Positions 34,985 through 45,033 of a stretch of 64,000 bases of DNA are shown here, piece after piece. The translations under genes were made by a program, and so were the position numbers. The notes under the pieces are model-generated. The model ran no database searches. It was not told where the DNA came from and saw nothing but the letters and a program-made list of their open reading frames with translations. Numbering within the stretch: position 1 is the first letter of the stretch; each line of letters opens with the position of its first letter. Source of the stretch: Anodontia alba (taxonomy: Eukaryota; Mollusca; Bivalvia; Lucinida; Lucinidae); NCBI GenBank assembly GCA_964016985.1, contig OZ024824.1, positions 121,261,839 through 121,325,838 on the forward strand, read 5' to 3'.

Positions 34985-35635
34985 CATGACAGAAGCACAT
35001 GTCAAGTTTAAAAAGAACCGACATAAACTGTAGGAGTTATGGATACAAGATACCCGCTGCATATACCGTTTGACAGTATATGTTCCGCTTGGCTGAACAA
35101 AATTGCCACCAGAGCTAAAAAAAATAAATTTTAAACAACATCTCCTCCGTTGCCAGTGGCCTGATTTCAAAATGAATTCACAGCAATGTGCCTATTTTGC
35201 CCTTTTAACCAAAATTGCTTAAAATGGTTCCACTCGGCTGAACAAAATGGCCACCAAAGCTAAAATAGACAAAAACAAGCTCTGCATGGTCTTCTTTCCC
35301 TGATGGTTCCTCACAGTCTTCTTTCCCTGCTGGCGCTTCACATGGTCTTCTTTCCCTGCTAGTCTTCTTTCCCTACTGGTGCTGCACAAATTTCCTACTT
35401 TAAAAGTTTTTCCATAACAACCAAACAAAATGGCCACCTTTAATCGACATCTCTCAAGCCATGACACCATCACTTCCACAAGCTATTGTTTTAGTTATGC
35501 CCCATTGCAAAATATTGCATTGAAATCTTGTAAGCAAGGTGTCTCAAAAATTATAACTTACATGCCAACTACATGTAGATATTTGTAGCAGTTAGCTGAG
35601 ATGAGCGATGTGATCTATGGGCCTCTTGTCTCAGC
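34985..35635 (+). mobile_element. Fragment of tandem-cored element
   Basis: AATTGCTTAAAATGGTTCC and ACAAAATGGCCACC units occur at about 35098, 35218 and 35430. A GGTCTTCTTTCCCTG minisatellite lies at 35287-35375. The terminus is GAGATGAGCGATG...GGGCCTCTTGTC at 35598-35630, matching other elements of this class. Confidence 0.65.
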
Positions 35636-35654
35636 GTATCATTAAAATATATTT

Positions 35655-35702
35655 AATAATAATAATAATAATGATGATAATTGTAGCAGTAGTAGTAGTA
35701 AT
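35655..35702. repeat. (AAT)n / (AGT)n microsatellite
   Basis: AATAATAATAATAATGATGATAATTG...AGTAGTAGTAGTAATA just upstream of the exon acceptor at 35728. Confidence 0.9.
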
Positions 35703-35728
35703 ACGGTATTCTCGTTCTTATCTTCCAG

Positions 35729-35884
35729 ATTTGAAAAGTTGTTTTCAGGCATGTATTTGGGGGAAGTGGTTCGACTAGTCATTGTAAAACTAACCAAACT
35801 TGGCTTGATGTTCAGTGGAAAGGGATCTGACAAGTTATTTAAAAGGTGGAATTTTACAACCAGATTTGTCACATCAATCGAAAG
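35729..35884 (+). CDS. Hexokinase-like gene, exon with MYLGE helix
   Basis: This 156-bp exon follows CTTATCTTCCAG, enters in phase 2 and leaves in phase 2 before GTAAAG. It encodes FEKLFSGMYLGEVVRLVIVKLTK, matching FEKM.SGMYLGE of all animal hexokinases. The Glu after MYLG contacts the sugar. It continues LGLMFSGKGSDKLFKRWNFTTRFVTSIER, where animal enzymes have glfL.G..s..L...g.F.T.FvS.IE. The match is collinear with no internal gap. This is the best conserved exon of the set, and its reading frame is open throughout. Confidence 0.95.
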
Positions 35885-36179
35885 GTAAAGTCACTAGCTT
35901 GATTCATTCATCACCTGGATTCATTTAAGGTGAATGGGTACGTTTTAAGGCAATTTAGACTTAATAAACTCCCCCGTAATATATGTTTGAAGAGTCCAAT
36001 GCCAGTCTTAGGTATGTCAGGCTATGTGATGTAAATGGCTAATCTGTTTGCAAACCGTAGAGACCCTGATCAAACGCTGTTGTTAACCCTTGTCATGCTG
36101 AATAAATTAAGATACCACGCTCAATTGTAATATTTTACCAGTCAGATTGCTTGATCTAGCTTGTTAATACAAATTCACA

Positions 36180-36275
36180 TTTTTAATGACAAATAGTGTA
36201 GATCCAGACCAGTTTGCTTCAGAAGAAGCCGACTGATCTGGATCTACACTGTTTGCAAAGACAGGCCATATCCGT
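36180..36275. repeat. Copy of CAAACAGTG inverted repeat family
   Basis: GACAAATAGTGTAGATCCAG pairs with CTGGATCTACACTGTTTGC around ACCAGTTTGCTTCAGAAG. A strong hairpin. Confidence 0.8.
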
Positions 36276-36439
36276 ATTCAACAGGACCAGGGTAATGAAT
36301 TAAATAGGGATACTAAGTTTTTGCTTGGCGAGCTATGCATTAAGGCTCCAATGTTTCTTGAAAAAGCAACTTCGCAGTACTAACTCAAACGTGCAAACTA
36401 TCAGATGTGATGTACATTATTGTCGATCATTGTATTCAG

Positions 36440-37260
36440 TCAGTCAAGTTTGCGGTAAGTATTAAAGAGACTGAGGATCAGTTTCCTACGTTGTATAGGC
36501 TACCAAAGCTCGACAAGAAGCCATATTATAAAGCACATTTACCCAGTCAGCATTCTACGTAAATCTATATCGGGCCGTCATCGGCCCGTCAGGGTAGCTG
36601 ACGGGCCAATGACGGCCCGATGTAGATTTACGTAGAATGCTAGCTGGGTAGTCACAAACGGTAGGTCATACTCTTAAGACTGAACACTCAAAATTATGAA
36701 TTTTTTGTCTTACTGCTGTTAAAAACATGTAAAGTAAATAAGAGCACTCAGGAACTGATTTAATTAAACACTGTGATAAAGTATATCTGGTAACAGTCTC
36801 TTTTGGTTGAATAAATATTCTGGTGATTTTTTAAATGAACTCAGATCTAGGTACTAACACGCGTCAGTTTGTCTATATACGATTTTTCTTTATCTTAAAC
36901 AACACTGCCGCGTAAACTGATAAAAGAAACTTCTGGATTGAAATGAAAGAACGTTCATAAGAGTAAATTCACTTTATCTTGCTTGGTAGTGAGAAATATG
37001 TTGTTTTTACTTCGTAGTATCTTAAATGTTATACCTCGTGGTCTTGTTTGTGATGCTCCTTTCTTCTTATTATATCTTTAATTGGTATGGTACTAAATTA
37101 TATAAAAGAAATATGTATATACCGCTGGGAATCTGTGGGCCCCATTGTTGCAGATTTGTTTCAGTTTTGTTGCGAAAGAGACTTTATTATTGAATCATTC
37201 AATCTAACTGATGTAATAATATAATTCAAAACTTATATCGAGCGGGATACTTCAATTTTG
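36440..37260 (+). pseudogene. Second Penelope-like reverse transcriptase remnant
   Basis: Scattered frames give SIKETEDQFPTLYRLPKLDKKPYYK just before 36541, then frames weakly matching the first remnant, and PIVADLFQFCCERDFIIE near 37145-37200. Compare VADLFLFCYERDF in the remnant at 4540. Stops and frameshifts are frequent and the remnant is more decayed than the first. It also carries the same palindromic insert. It lies in the intron between exons 35729 and 39180. Confidence 0.75.
36541..36650. mobile_element. 108-bp palindromic insert, second copy
   Basis: It has the same CCCAGTCAGCATTCTACG...CTAGCTGGGT sequence as 4626-4733, and the arms pair over nearly the whole length. It interrupts the reverse transcriptase remnant about 60 bp downstream of the position used in the first copy. 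Confidence 0.88.
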
Positions 37261-37357
37261 ATATCGTTAATATTCTATGGTATATACATTCTCAACTTAT
37301 TCATTTTGATAAAACGGCACATTTGCAATAACCGTCATACGAACAAAGATGGAGAAC

Positions 37358-37445
37358 CATTACGAAAACACGCCTATTTAAATATATTGAACATTTTACC
37401 ACCAAAAGCTGAAATATTTCAGATAAAAAAATCTGATATTTTTAG
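37358..37445 (+). mobile_element. Family A left-end fragment
   Basis: CATTACGAAAACACGCCTAT through AAATCTGATATTTTTAG, then the sequence changes before the palindrome. Confidence 0.85.
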
Positions 37446-37499
37446 GTCACCGGGACAATGTCTGGGACAATGAGAGCTTATGTTGTCACCCAGGCGTTG

Positions 37500-38370
37500 T
37501 TTAAGTTTTCAAATGTGTGCATAGTTTTTTAACTGTTTAAGGTACTGCTTTCATATTTGGCCTACACCTACTTTAGGGTAAGACCTTTCAATAGCATACA
37601 TTCCCATCCCCAAAATAGACTCTTTATATAGGTCAAAGTCAGTTCTTACTTTGTCTTTTACACCCATGTTTAAGTTTTGCGTTTAAGTTTTGAAAAGTGT
37701 ACATAACTGCTGAAGTATTCAAGATAGAGCTCTAATATTTGGCCAACACCAGCCTTAGGGTTAGACCTTTCAATAACACACACCTCTTCCTCAGTTTGAC
37801 CTTCTACCTAGGTCAAGGTCAGGTCATACTTTGTCATTTGAACCCATGTTCGAGTTCTGCGTTTAAGGTTTGAAAAGTGTTTGTAACTGCTGAAGTATTC
37901 AAGATATCGCTTTAATATTTTGCCCACACCAACATTAGGGTAAGACATTTTAATAGCACAGACATTTCCTCAGTTTGACCTTCTGCCAAGGTCAAGGTCA
38001 GGTTAAACTTTGTCATTTAAACCCATGTTTGAGTTTTGCGTTTTAATTTTGAAAAGTGTTCGTAACTGCTAAAGTATTCAAGATGCTGCTTTAATGTTTG
38101 GCCTACACCTACCTTAGGGTAATAGTACACACCCCTTCCTCAGTTTGACCTTCTGCCTAGGTCAAGATCAGGTCATACTTTGTCATTTATACCTGTGTTT
38201 AAGTTTTGAAAAGTGTACATGGCTGCTGAAGTATGTAAGATATAGCTTTCATGTTTCATCTACACCAGCCTAAGGGAAGATGTTTCAATGGCATATACCC
38301 CATTCCTCGGTTTGACATTCTTCTGACATCAAAGTCAGGTCATACTCTGTCATTTTATCTTTAATATTTA
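37500..38370 (+). repeat. Tandem array, ~181-bp unit, ~5 copies
   Basis: TTTGGCCTACACC-like landmarks occur near 37557, 37739, 37920, 38099 and 38259. Each unit includes CAGTTTGACCTTCTGCC..AGGTCAAGGTCAGGTC. No termini or coding are found. Confidence 0.85.
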
Positions 38371-38432
38371 AAGATTGTTTTTTATCCGATCAGCCCTTTC
38401 CGGCGAGCTGCGTTGTCTTCTGACAACTCTTG

Positions 38433-38602
38433 TTCATATTTCTGCCCAAAAACATAGATTGTGGGTACTCGTTAGAACCGCATCGCCGAGGGGGTTCTAA
38501 CGAGTACTCACAATCTATGTTTTTAGCAGAAATAATATATACCCCTGTAAACCCCACTTTGGGGATTAGGTGGGTCAAAATTATATAGGCATGTTCTTGA
38601 TG
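38433..38602 (+). mobile_element. Family A element, left half lost
   Basis: It begins TCATATTTCTGCCCAAAAAC and retains the palindrome (with mismatches in the right arm, GAGGGGGTTC) and the right terminus GGCATGTTCTTGATG. Confidence 0.85.
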
Positions 38603-38755
38603 AACAGAGGAACACATTGGAACATTCAGTTGTAAAAACACTGCTACTTGTGAGGTCCTTGAATCAGTTTTACACATATTCCCCAGGCAGCTGCAAAATG
38701 AGAAAGTGTACAGTCTAACATGTGCGCTCAGTGAAGACTCATGAAAGCCTCCATC

Positions 38756-39035
38756 CATCACGAAAACATACCTATATAATTTTGACCCCCTTAAACCCTA
38801 CTTTTATATAGTAAAACTGGGGTTTACAAAGGTATACATTATTTTTCATATTTCTGCTCAAAACATAGATTGTGGGTACCCGTTAGAACCGCCTCGCCGA
38901 GGCGGTTCTAACTAGTACCCACAATCTATGTTTTGAGCAGAAATATGAAAAAACATCAGCGTTTTTTTATCTGAAAATTTTCAATTTTTGGAGGTGAAAT
39001 TTTCTATATATTTGAATAGGCGTGTTTTCGTAATG
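38756..39035 (-). mobile_element. Family A element, intact
   Basis: CATCACGAAAACATACC...AATAGGCGTGTTTTCGTAATG. The palindrome spans about 38860-38941, with one arm reading ACCCGTTAG against ACTAGTAC on the other side. Confidence 0.92.
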
Positions 39036-39179
39036 AATATATTCTAGAAAATACAATGATTTGGACCTTTGTTACCTGCATATGGCATAAAAACATGTTC
39101 TTAAGTAGCACCTTGTGTGCTAGTTGGGGAGAATACTCTTCACATATGTATATATTTGATTTTGTGATATGTATTTCAG

Positions 39180-39322
39180 GGATGTAGGAGAATCTACTAC
39201 GAACACAAAGGAAGTGATTGAACAAATGGATCTGCTGCCAGTTTCTACTGCTGAAGATATATCTTTAGTAAGAGAAGTCTGTGAGCTGATGTCACAAAGG
39301 GGAGCATATGTAATAGCAACAG
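39180..39322 (+). CDS. Hexokinase-like gene, helical exon
   Basis: This 143-bp exon follows ATGTATTTCAG, enters in phase 2 (AG|G gives Arg) and leaves in phase 1 before GTATTG. It encodes TNTKEVIEQMDLLPVSTAEDISLVREVCELMSQRGAYVIATG. This matches the family block (t..iL..lgl.ps.eD...v..vC..vs.RaA.L.aA.) that lies between the sugar-binding region and the adenosine pocket. The GTATTG donor is weaker than the other GTAAG donors. A family A element starts 44 bp after the donor. Confidence 0.92.
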
Positions 39323-39366
39323 GTATTGTTTGCATATTTCATAGTGATAGAAATTGTTTACCATAT

Positions 39367-39644
39367 CATTACGAAAACATGCCTATTCAAATATACTGAA
39401 AATTTTACCACCAAAAAATGAAAATTTTCAGATAAAAATTCGGATTTTTTTTCTTATTTCTGCTCAAAACATAGATTGTGGGTACTCGTTAGAACGGCCT
39501 CGGCGAGGCGGTTCTAACGAGTACCCACAATCAATGTTTTAAGTAGAAATAAGAAAAATAATGTATACCCCTGTAAACCCCAGTTTTACTATATAAAAGT
39601 GGGGTTTAAGGGGGTCAAAATTATATAGGTATGTTTTCGTGATG
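39367..39644 (+). mobile_element. Family A element, intact
   Basis: CATTACGAAAACATGCC...GGTATGTTTTCGTGATG. The palindrome has one mismatch (GAACGGCCTCGG). Confidence 0.93.
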
Positions 39645-40135
39645 TGTAGTAACCTCATTTTACGGGCAGACATGCCTAAGCAAACTTTGTAGACGCAGAT
39701 CAAAATGCTCATTGTTGTGTATTGCCATTTAACTACAAAAGTTTAAAACACATCGCATTTTAACCAAATAAACTAGTGCAACATTTGGATAGGTAATACA
39801 TGTACATGGAGTTTAGATGTACGAGTATTTATTGTTTCTTTGGTATTTGTACAGTGATGCGGACATGGGTCGAGTCTTTAAAAAATTGTCTGATTGCTTT
39901 GCTTTTCATTGGTGTGTAACGTGTTTAATGTCCGTGGTATATTGTTTAGTCTTCTTCGATGTGTCCGTGGTAGGGTACTTTATGCGATGTTGGCTCTTCC
40001 TGGACATCTTGACTATCTTTCTAAATTATAAAGTAGGTTGGCATAAAAATTTGGTTCCAGTATGCCTTGCCTCAGAAGTGTTTTAAAGGTAACTTTATAT
40101 AATCAATAAATTCGGAATGTCGGTAATAAAATTCA
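39645..40135. other. Non-coding intronic sequence
   Basis: Contains a short plus-strand open frame (39817-40086) with no recognisable domain. Judged non-coding. Confidence 0.4.
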
Positions 40136-40310
40136 CGAAAAAAACAACAAAAAAAAAAACAAAAAAAGAAAAAAAAACTGAAAAAAATAAACAACAAAAC
40201 CCCCCAAAAAAACAACCCCCCCCCCCCCCCCCCCTAAAAAAAAAAAAAAAAAAAAAAAAAACAAAAAAAAAAAAAAAAAAAAAAAAAGAAACAAAAAAAA
40301 AAAAAAAACA
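40136..40310. repeat. A-rich and poly-C low-complexity tract
   Basis: Poly-A broken by C, with a run of about 18 C at 40216-40234. False lysine- and phenylalanine-rich frames result. Confidence 0.95.
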
Positions 40311-40615
40311 GCTGTAGCATGTTTATGATACCGATGGCCTTGTGTAAGTAGTTTATCAGTCAATGACTAATTTCATTATTGAATCCATTTACATGAGAAG
40401 GTAGCCTTAAAATGAATAAGTTAAGGAATATCACCATGTAAAGTTAATAATGTCAAAGTCATCACGTTTGTCGTAATTTATGTAAGATAGTTTGCCATTT
40501 GGTAATGAAAGGTGTTTCGGTATCGGAAATATTACCTTTATTCAAATGATGTAAAGATAGCTCAGATGCCACATTCATTTGAAGTAAATATCATCTAGGT
40601 ATGTATAAGTAGAAT

Positions 40616-40894
40616 CATTACGAAAACACGCCTATTCAAATATATAGAAAATTTCACCTCCAAAAACTGAAAATTTTTAGATAAAAAACTCTAATATTTT
40701 TTCATATTTCTGCTCAAAACATAGATTGTGGGTACTCGTTAGAACCGCCTTGTCGAGGCGGTTCTAACGAGTACCCACAATCTATGTTTTGATCAGTAAT
40801 AAGAAAAATAATGTATACCCTTGTAAACCCAAGTTATACTACATAAAAGTGGGGTTTAAGGGGGTCAAAATTACATAGGCGTGTTTTCATGATG
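40616..40894 (+). mobile_element. Family A element, intact
   Basis: CATTACGAAAACACGCC...GGCGTGTTTTCATGATG. The palindrome has GCCTTGTCGAGGC at its tip. Confidence 0.93.
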
Positions 40895-40926
40895 TAAAGC
40901 TTTTATAGTATCAGCTTGACTTTCAT

Positions 40927-40928
<2 letters not shown>

Positions 40929-40969
<41 letters not shown>
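40929..40969. repeat. (GA)n microsatellite
   Basis: About 20 GA dinucleotides, 123 bp upstream of the exon at 41093. Confidence 0.97.
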
Positions 40970-40975
<6 letters not shown>

Positions 40976-41092
40976 CATGAAGTATCCCTGAGAACAAAAT
41001 AAACGCTACTCTGCGAAAAGAGAAGCACAGTTAATCAAGTAAAGATTGTCTTCTCATTATTTTTAAAGTTTAATTTTAATGCTCTCTTACAG

Positions 41093-41226
41093 CTATGGTC
41101 GTTCTTCTCAAACATATTAACCGGACTGATGTAACAATTGCTGTAGACGGTTCACTGTATGAACACCATCCTAAATACCATACACATATGATGGACCTGG
41201 TCACCAAGTGGGTTCCTGGCACTAAA
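41093..41226 (+). CDS. Hexokinase-like gene, exon with DGSLY motif
   Basis: This 134-bp exon follows TGCTCTCTTACAG, enters in phase 1 (G|CT gives Ala) and leaves in phase 0 before GTAAGA. It encodes AMVVLLKHI followed by VTIAVDGSLYEHHPKY, which aligns with the T.GVDGSLYK.HP.F strand and turn of animal hexokinases. It ends in a helix reading HMMDLVTKWVPGTK. The Asp-Gly-Ser that forms part of the nucleotide pocket is intact. There is no sign of decay. Confidence 0.94.
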
Positions 41227-41489
41227 GTAAGATAGTTTAACACATAATTCAAACTATATACTGTTATGTTATGTGATTCATCCTTTATTATCCCAGAGTT
41301 TAGACAAGCTGAAAGGGACATATTATACATGCCTTGTAGGACAGTCTACCTATAACATCGTGGTTTAACTCGTCATTATGATGTGACTGGTTGGAACAGC
41401 TTGTCATATGTCATATGATATGTTAGTGAGGCAGTACTCTAAAGGTGAGCAAAAGCAAAAATGAGAAAATCGGTGTGCTGAAGTTTATT

Positions 41490-41592
41490 TTAAGCCAGCA
41501 AGCCAGCTATCTGGAAGGGGGCCCACTTATGTGGATGTTGCCCCTGTACCTGCACGTTAATAAAAAATCCGATTATGATATTATGATTATAA
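41490..41592. repeat. Short retroposon-like repeat, copy 2
   Basis: CAGCAAGCCAGCTATCTGG...GTACCTGCACGTTAATAAAAAATCC, with a decayed GAT/TAT tail. Homologous to 23630-23756. Confidence 0.6.
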
Positions 41593-41969
41593 AAGTAGCT
41601 AGTGCCGGTCAATGTAGCCTGAACAGGGACCTTTTTATATATATTTTTTAAAATTCCTGGAATAGACTCAATGATTAAATAAACTAGAAAATGTAAATTT
41701 CTTTACAGTGAAATACGGGAAGATTTTTATTGCCACCCGGAATAGGCTTTAGGATCACAAAGGACCAGAACCATGTTAGCCATAAACAGACTGTCGTCTC
41801 TTCCTGTTGGCGCCAGGGATTGGCTAGGTCTTATGATTTTGGCACTCCCTGTACTTTTCGTTTTACATTTTTTTTATTTTGTTGCCCTTAAACGAGGTTA
41901 CGCGTGAGTAATATTAGTTTAAGACCTCCCCCCCCCGTCCCACACACACACAGCAGTAGTTTTCCTACT

Positions 41970-43250
41970 GATCGTTCCAAGGCGGTTCCTCTGTTGCAAT
42001 TCTTCTTTCTTTCTTTGTACGTCTGTGGTATATTTGTGGCATCTTTGTTGTCCTTATTTGTTTCTCATCTCTTGAAAATCTTCAAACGAAATCTTATCTC
42101 AAACCGTCAGTCGGATTGAGCTGAAACTTGATGGGAGGCATCGGAGCCACAGAGAGATTCAGAATTGCTAAATCGTTCCGTCCCGATATCCAAGATGGAC
42201 CCCACAGTGGCCATCTTGAAAATCTCTGCTGACCGTTCTAATATGGTGGTCCCGGTGTTAGTCTTACTCTTTGTTGCTTTGTGGTTTATTCTAAGATTTG
42301 TTTTAAGTCTTGTCTTGTTTTATTTTGTTCTTGTCTTTTTTCAGTCATTTTAGCTTTGCGATTACCTCGCTTGGGGAAGGGAGAGCTAATCTTAGTGCTT
42401 TTTGTACGTTTGTTCGATTTGCGTTTGTTTCGTTTTGTCTGTTTGCTCTTCCTTTTGGTGTCTGAGAAGGGCTGCGGCTTGAGATTGTGGCACTCCCTGG
42501 ACTTTTCTCTTACCTTTTTTCATTTGCTCATGAACCCTAAATCCGATTGGGACATGGAGATTCAGAATATTTTAAATCGTTCTGTTCCGATATCCAAGAT
42601 TGCCGCCACGGTGTTAATCTTGAAATTCTTCAAATGACATCACTCCTAAATCGTAAGTTGGATGGAGCTGAAACTTTATGGGAGGCATCGGAGCAAGAGA
42701 TTCAAGAGTATTCTTAAAAAATCTGCTCCCGAACGATAAGTCGGATTGAGCTGAAGCTTGGTGGAAGGCATTGGGGCAACTTGGGGACTTGAAATTGCTA
42801 AAAATGGTTCAGTCCTGATATCAAAGATTGCCACCATGGCAGCCATCTTGAAAATCTTCAGATCACATTTGCTCCCAAGCCGTACTTGAGCTAAAACGAT
42901 GAGAGGCATTGTGGTGTTATGGCGATGAGAATGGCTCAAATTGTTCTGTTCCGATATCCAAGGTGGCTGCAATCTTGAAATGTTTCAAACTACATCCCTC
43001 CGAAACCGTGAGTCAGATTGAGCCGAAACTTGATTGGAGGCATCGGATTCAGAATTGCTAAAATCGTTCAGTTCCAATATCCAAGATGGCGGCCATGGCG
43101 GCAATCTTGAAACTCTTAAACAACATCATATTCTGAATTGCTAATGTCAATCTGACCTGATAATCAAAATGGCCACCATGGCACAATGTAACATCATGGT
43201 CAGCCTAATCAAGGTGAGCGATTTCTGCCCCACGTGGGCCTCTAGTTTTT
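41970..43250 (+). mobile_element. Tandem-cored element, ~135-bp unit, degenerate
   Basis: Units carry GAGCTGAAACTTGATGGGAGGC and TCCGATATCCAAGATGG (near 42115, 42660, 42740, 42885 and 43010). The terminus is AGGTGAGCGATTTCTG..CACGTGGGCCTCTAG at 43212-43244. An unrelated-looking stretch at 42230-42530 contains two dispersed repeat modules. Confidence 0.65.
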
Positions 43251-43254
43251 TAAC

Positions 43255-43445
43255 AATTATGTAAGGTAAAGATACTTTCAATTAAGTTTGGGTAACAGTG
43301 TTGCTTCCTTTTTTGGAAGTAATTGCAACTCTGCTTGCCATCTGTTCATTATGTGCCTGCTTAATTGTATTTGTCTGCCTTTTCCTTTGGTGTTGGGGGC
43401 TTTGTGTAGATCTGATTGTATCGGTTCCTGATTTCACTTATTAAC
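43255..43445 (+). repeat. Dispersed ~220-bp repeat, copy 2
   Basis: It matches 14740-14975, including GGGTAACAGTGTTGC, TTGTATTTGTCTGCC and TTCCTGATTTCACTTATTAAC. Confidence 0.75.
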
Positions 43446-43795
43446 TTAGTCTATAAATTCAGAAAGATTGTTTTAAAAATTGATTTTCAGTACAATTTAA
43501 AGAAGATTGTCACTTGCTACAAAAGCATAGCTTACAACAGGGATATTATGCGGCAAACTGCATGCATTTCATTTTGTTAACCCAGTTATGGTTGATAGGT
43601 GGGTCGGTCCTCAGACTAAATGACGGCTAGCTCCTCATTCTGTTTCAGATGGCCTGCACCTGGTTTTCAGTGTCTGTGATCGGGCTCATTGTGGTCCTGT
43701 TTGTGATTGTCTTTTGTCTTCAGATCGCCATTGTGCCCTTTGCTTTGTTTCATCACAGTTGTTTGATTATAAGTTTTTCACCATGTTGTTTCACA

Positions 43796-44040
43796 GGGCC
43801 CAGTTGTTCAAAGCTAACGATGTCGTTAGTTAACGATTCGTTAAAATTTACATCGAGTGATACGCATATATGCTGAAATTTTTTGCTGAAAAAATGTGAG
43901 TAGCTTTTGCAGTGCAAAAGCTACTCACATTTTTTCAGCAAAAAATATCAGAATATTGTATATTGAATCCGCTAAAATAGTTAACGAAATGACCCATAAC
44001 GAGCTCGTTAAGCTAACGACGCTTTGAACAACCGGGCCCA
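43796..44040. mobile_element. Family B MITE-like element, copy 5
   Basis: GGGCCCAGTTGTTCAAAGC and GCTTTGAACAACCGGGCCC termini, with a full-length central hairpin. Confidence 0.93.
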
Positions 44041-44163
44041 GATGTTTTAGAGGCCCATTTGTGGACCGAACAGATATTTGTAATTTGAAGCTGCGTCAGA
44101 ATTAAGGATGGGGTTTCGCGCGATTAAACGTACATGTATCAAAATATGAGAATGTCCTTAATA

Positions 44164-44580
44164 TTATTCCAAAGGCAGAAGCTGCTTTCTTGGCTGCCTC
44201 AAACATTGTAAACATTGCTTAAGATCTGTTAAATAATCTGCTAGGGCACGGTCTTGTGACACTTTATCTAATGTTGTATATCCTACTTTATAGTCTTGTC
44301 TTGGATTTTCCCCTATATGCATATTTATACATGTAATACATTTGGATTCTTTAAACTTCAATAGCCATTTGCTGTACCAATTGGATAGAATATCAAGACC
44401 TTTCTGTAATTTGTAATTTCTCATTTTTGTAGCATCAGTAAAAATCTTTGCATTTCCATTTACTAGTTCCGGCATTTCATTCATATATAGTATAAATAAG
44501 AGGAATCCCAGGACAGACCCCTAGGGGACCCCACTTTAGACTTTCTGCAGGCCGTGAAAATTTACCTCGAATAGAAACAG
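44164..44580 (-). pseudogene. Non-LTR (LINE) reverse transcriptase fragment
   Basis: Minus-strand frames give a PLGVCPGIPLIYTIYMNEMPELV region where LINE reverse transcriptases have P.GSVLGPLLF..YIND. Then come KIFTDATKM, where FADDTK is expected (the catalytic Asp pair is lost or altered), and LQKGLDILSNWYSKWLLKFKESKC, a characteristic downstream block. It ends near MHIGENPRQDYKVGYTTLDKV. It is frameshifted near 44490, truncated at both ends and inactive. The clade cannot be fixed from the fragment; Jockey/CR1-like is plausible. Confidence 0.85.
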
Positions 44581-45033
44581 TTTGAGTGTTTTTTGTATTG
44601 TCCTAATTAGTTCCTCAACCCTCCTTGTGTTGCTGCCCCGGGAAGGTTGCGCTTCGTGATTGTGGCGCTTCCTAAGTAAATTCACTATTTTTATAGATTC
44701 GATTTGACTTCGCTGCATCTGGTGTTAAATACCAAGTGGCGGCCGTCAAAAGTCTCCCCGTTCTTCATTGATAATGCAGGCTTTAATTTTATTTTCTTTG
44801 AGACCTTTGAACAGATTCTTATATTTTGGAAAATCGAGTTCCTCTTATACCGGTGCTAGGGGCGTATGGGCTTTGCAAAATACAAATACAATGCTGTCAT
44901 TATCATCACATGGAGAGTCTCAATAGAACCAAGACTCCAATTTTCTTTTATGTGTTTGCGTTTGAAGACTTAAGTATCAACACGAGAATAAATATAAGAA
45001 ATATTTCTTGTCTTAAGGAAGAGAAGCCTTTTT

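Noticed and set aside
36191..36268. microRNA precursor from a strong hairpin
   Set aside because: The hairpin belongs to an abundant dispersed repeat with many copies in the window, so a dedicated miRNA gene is not supported.
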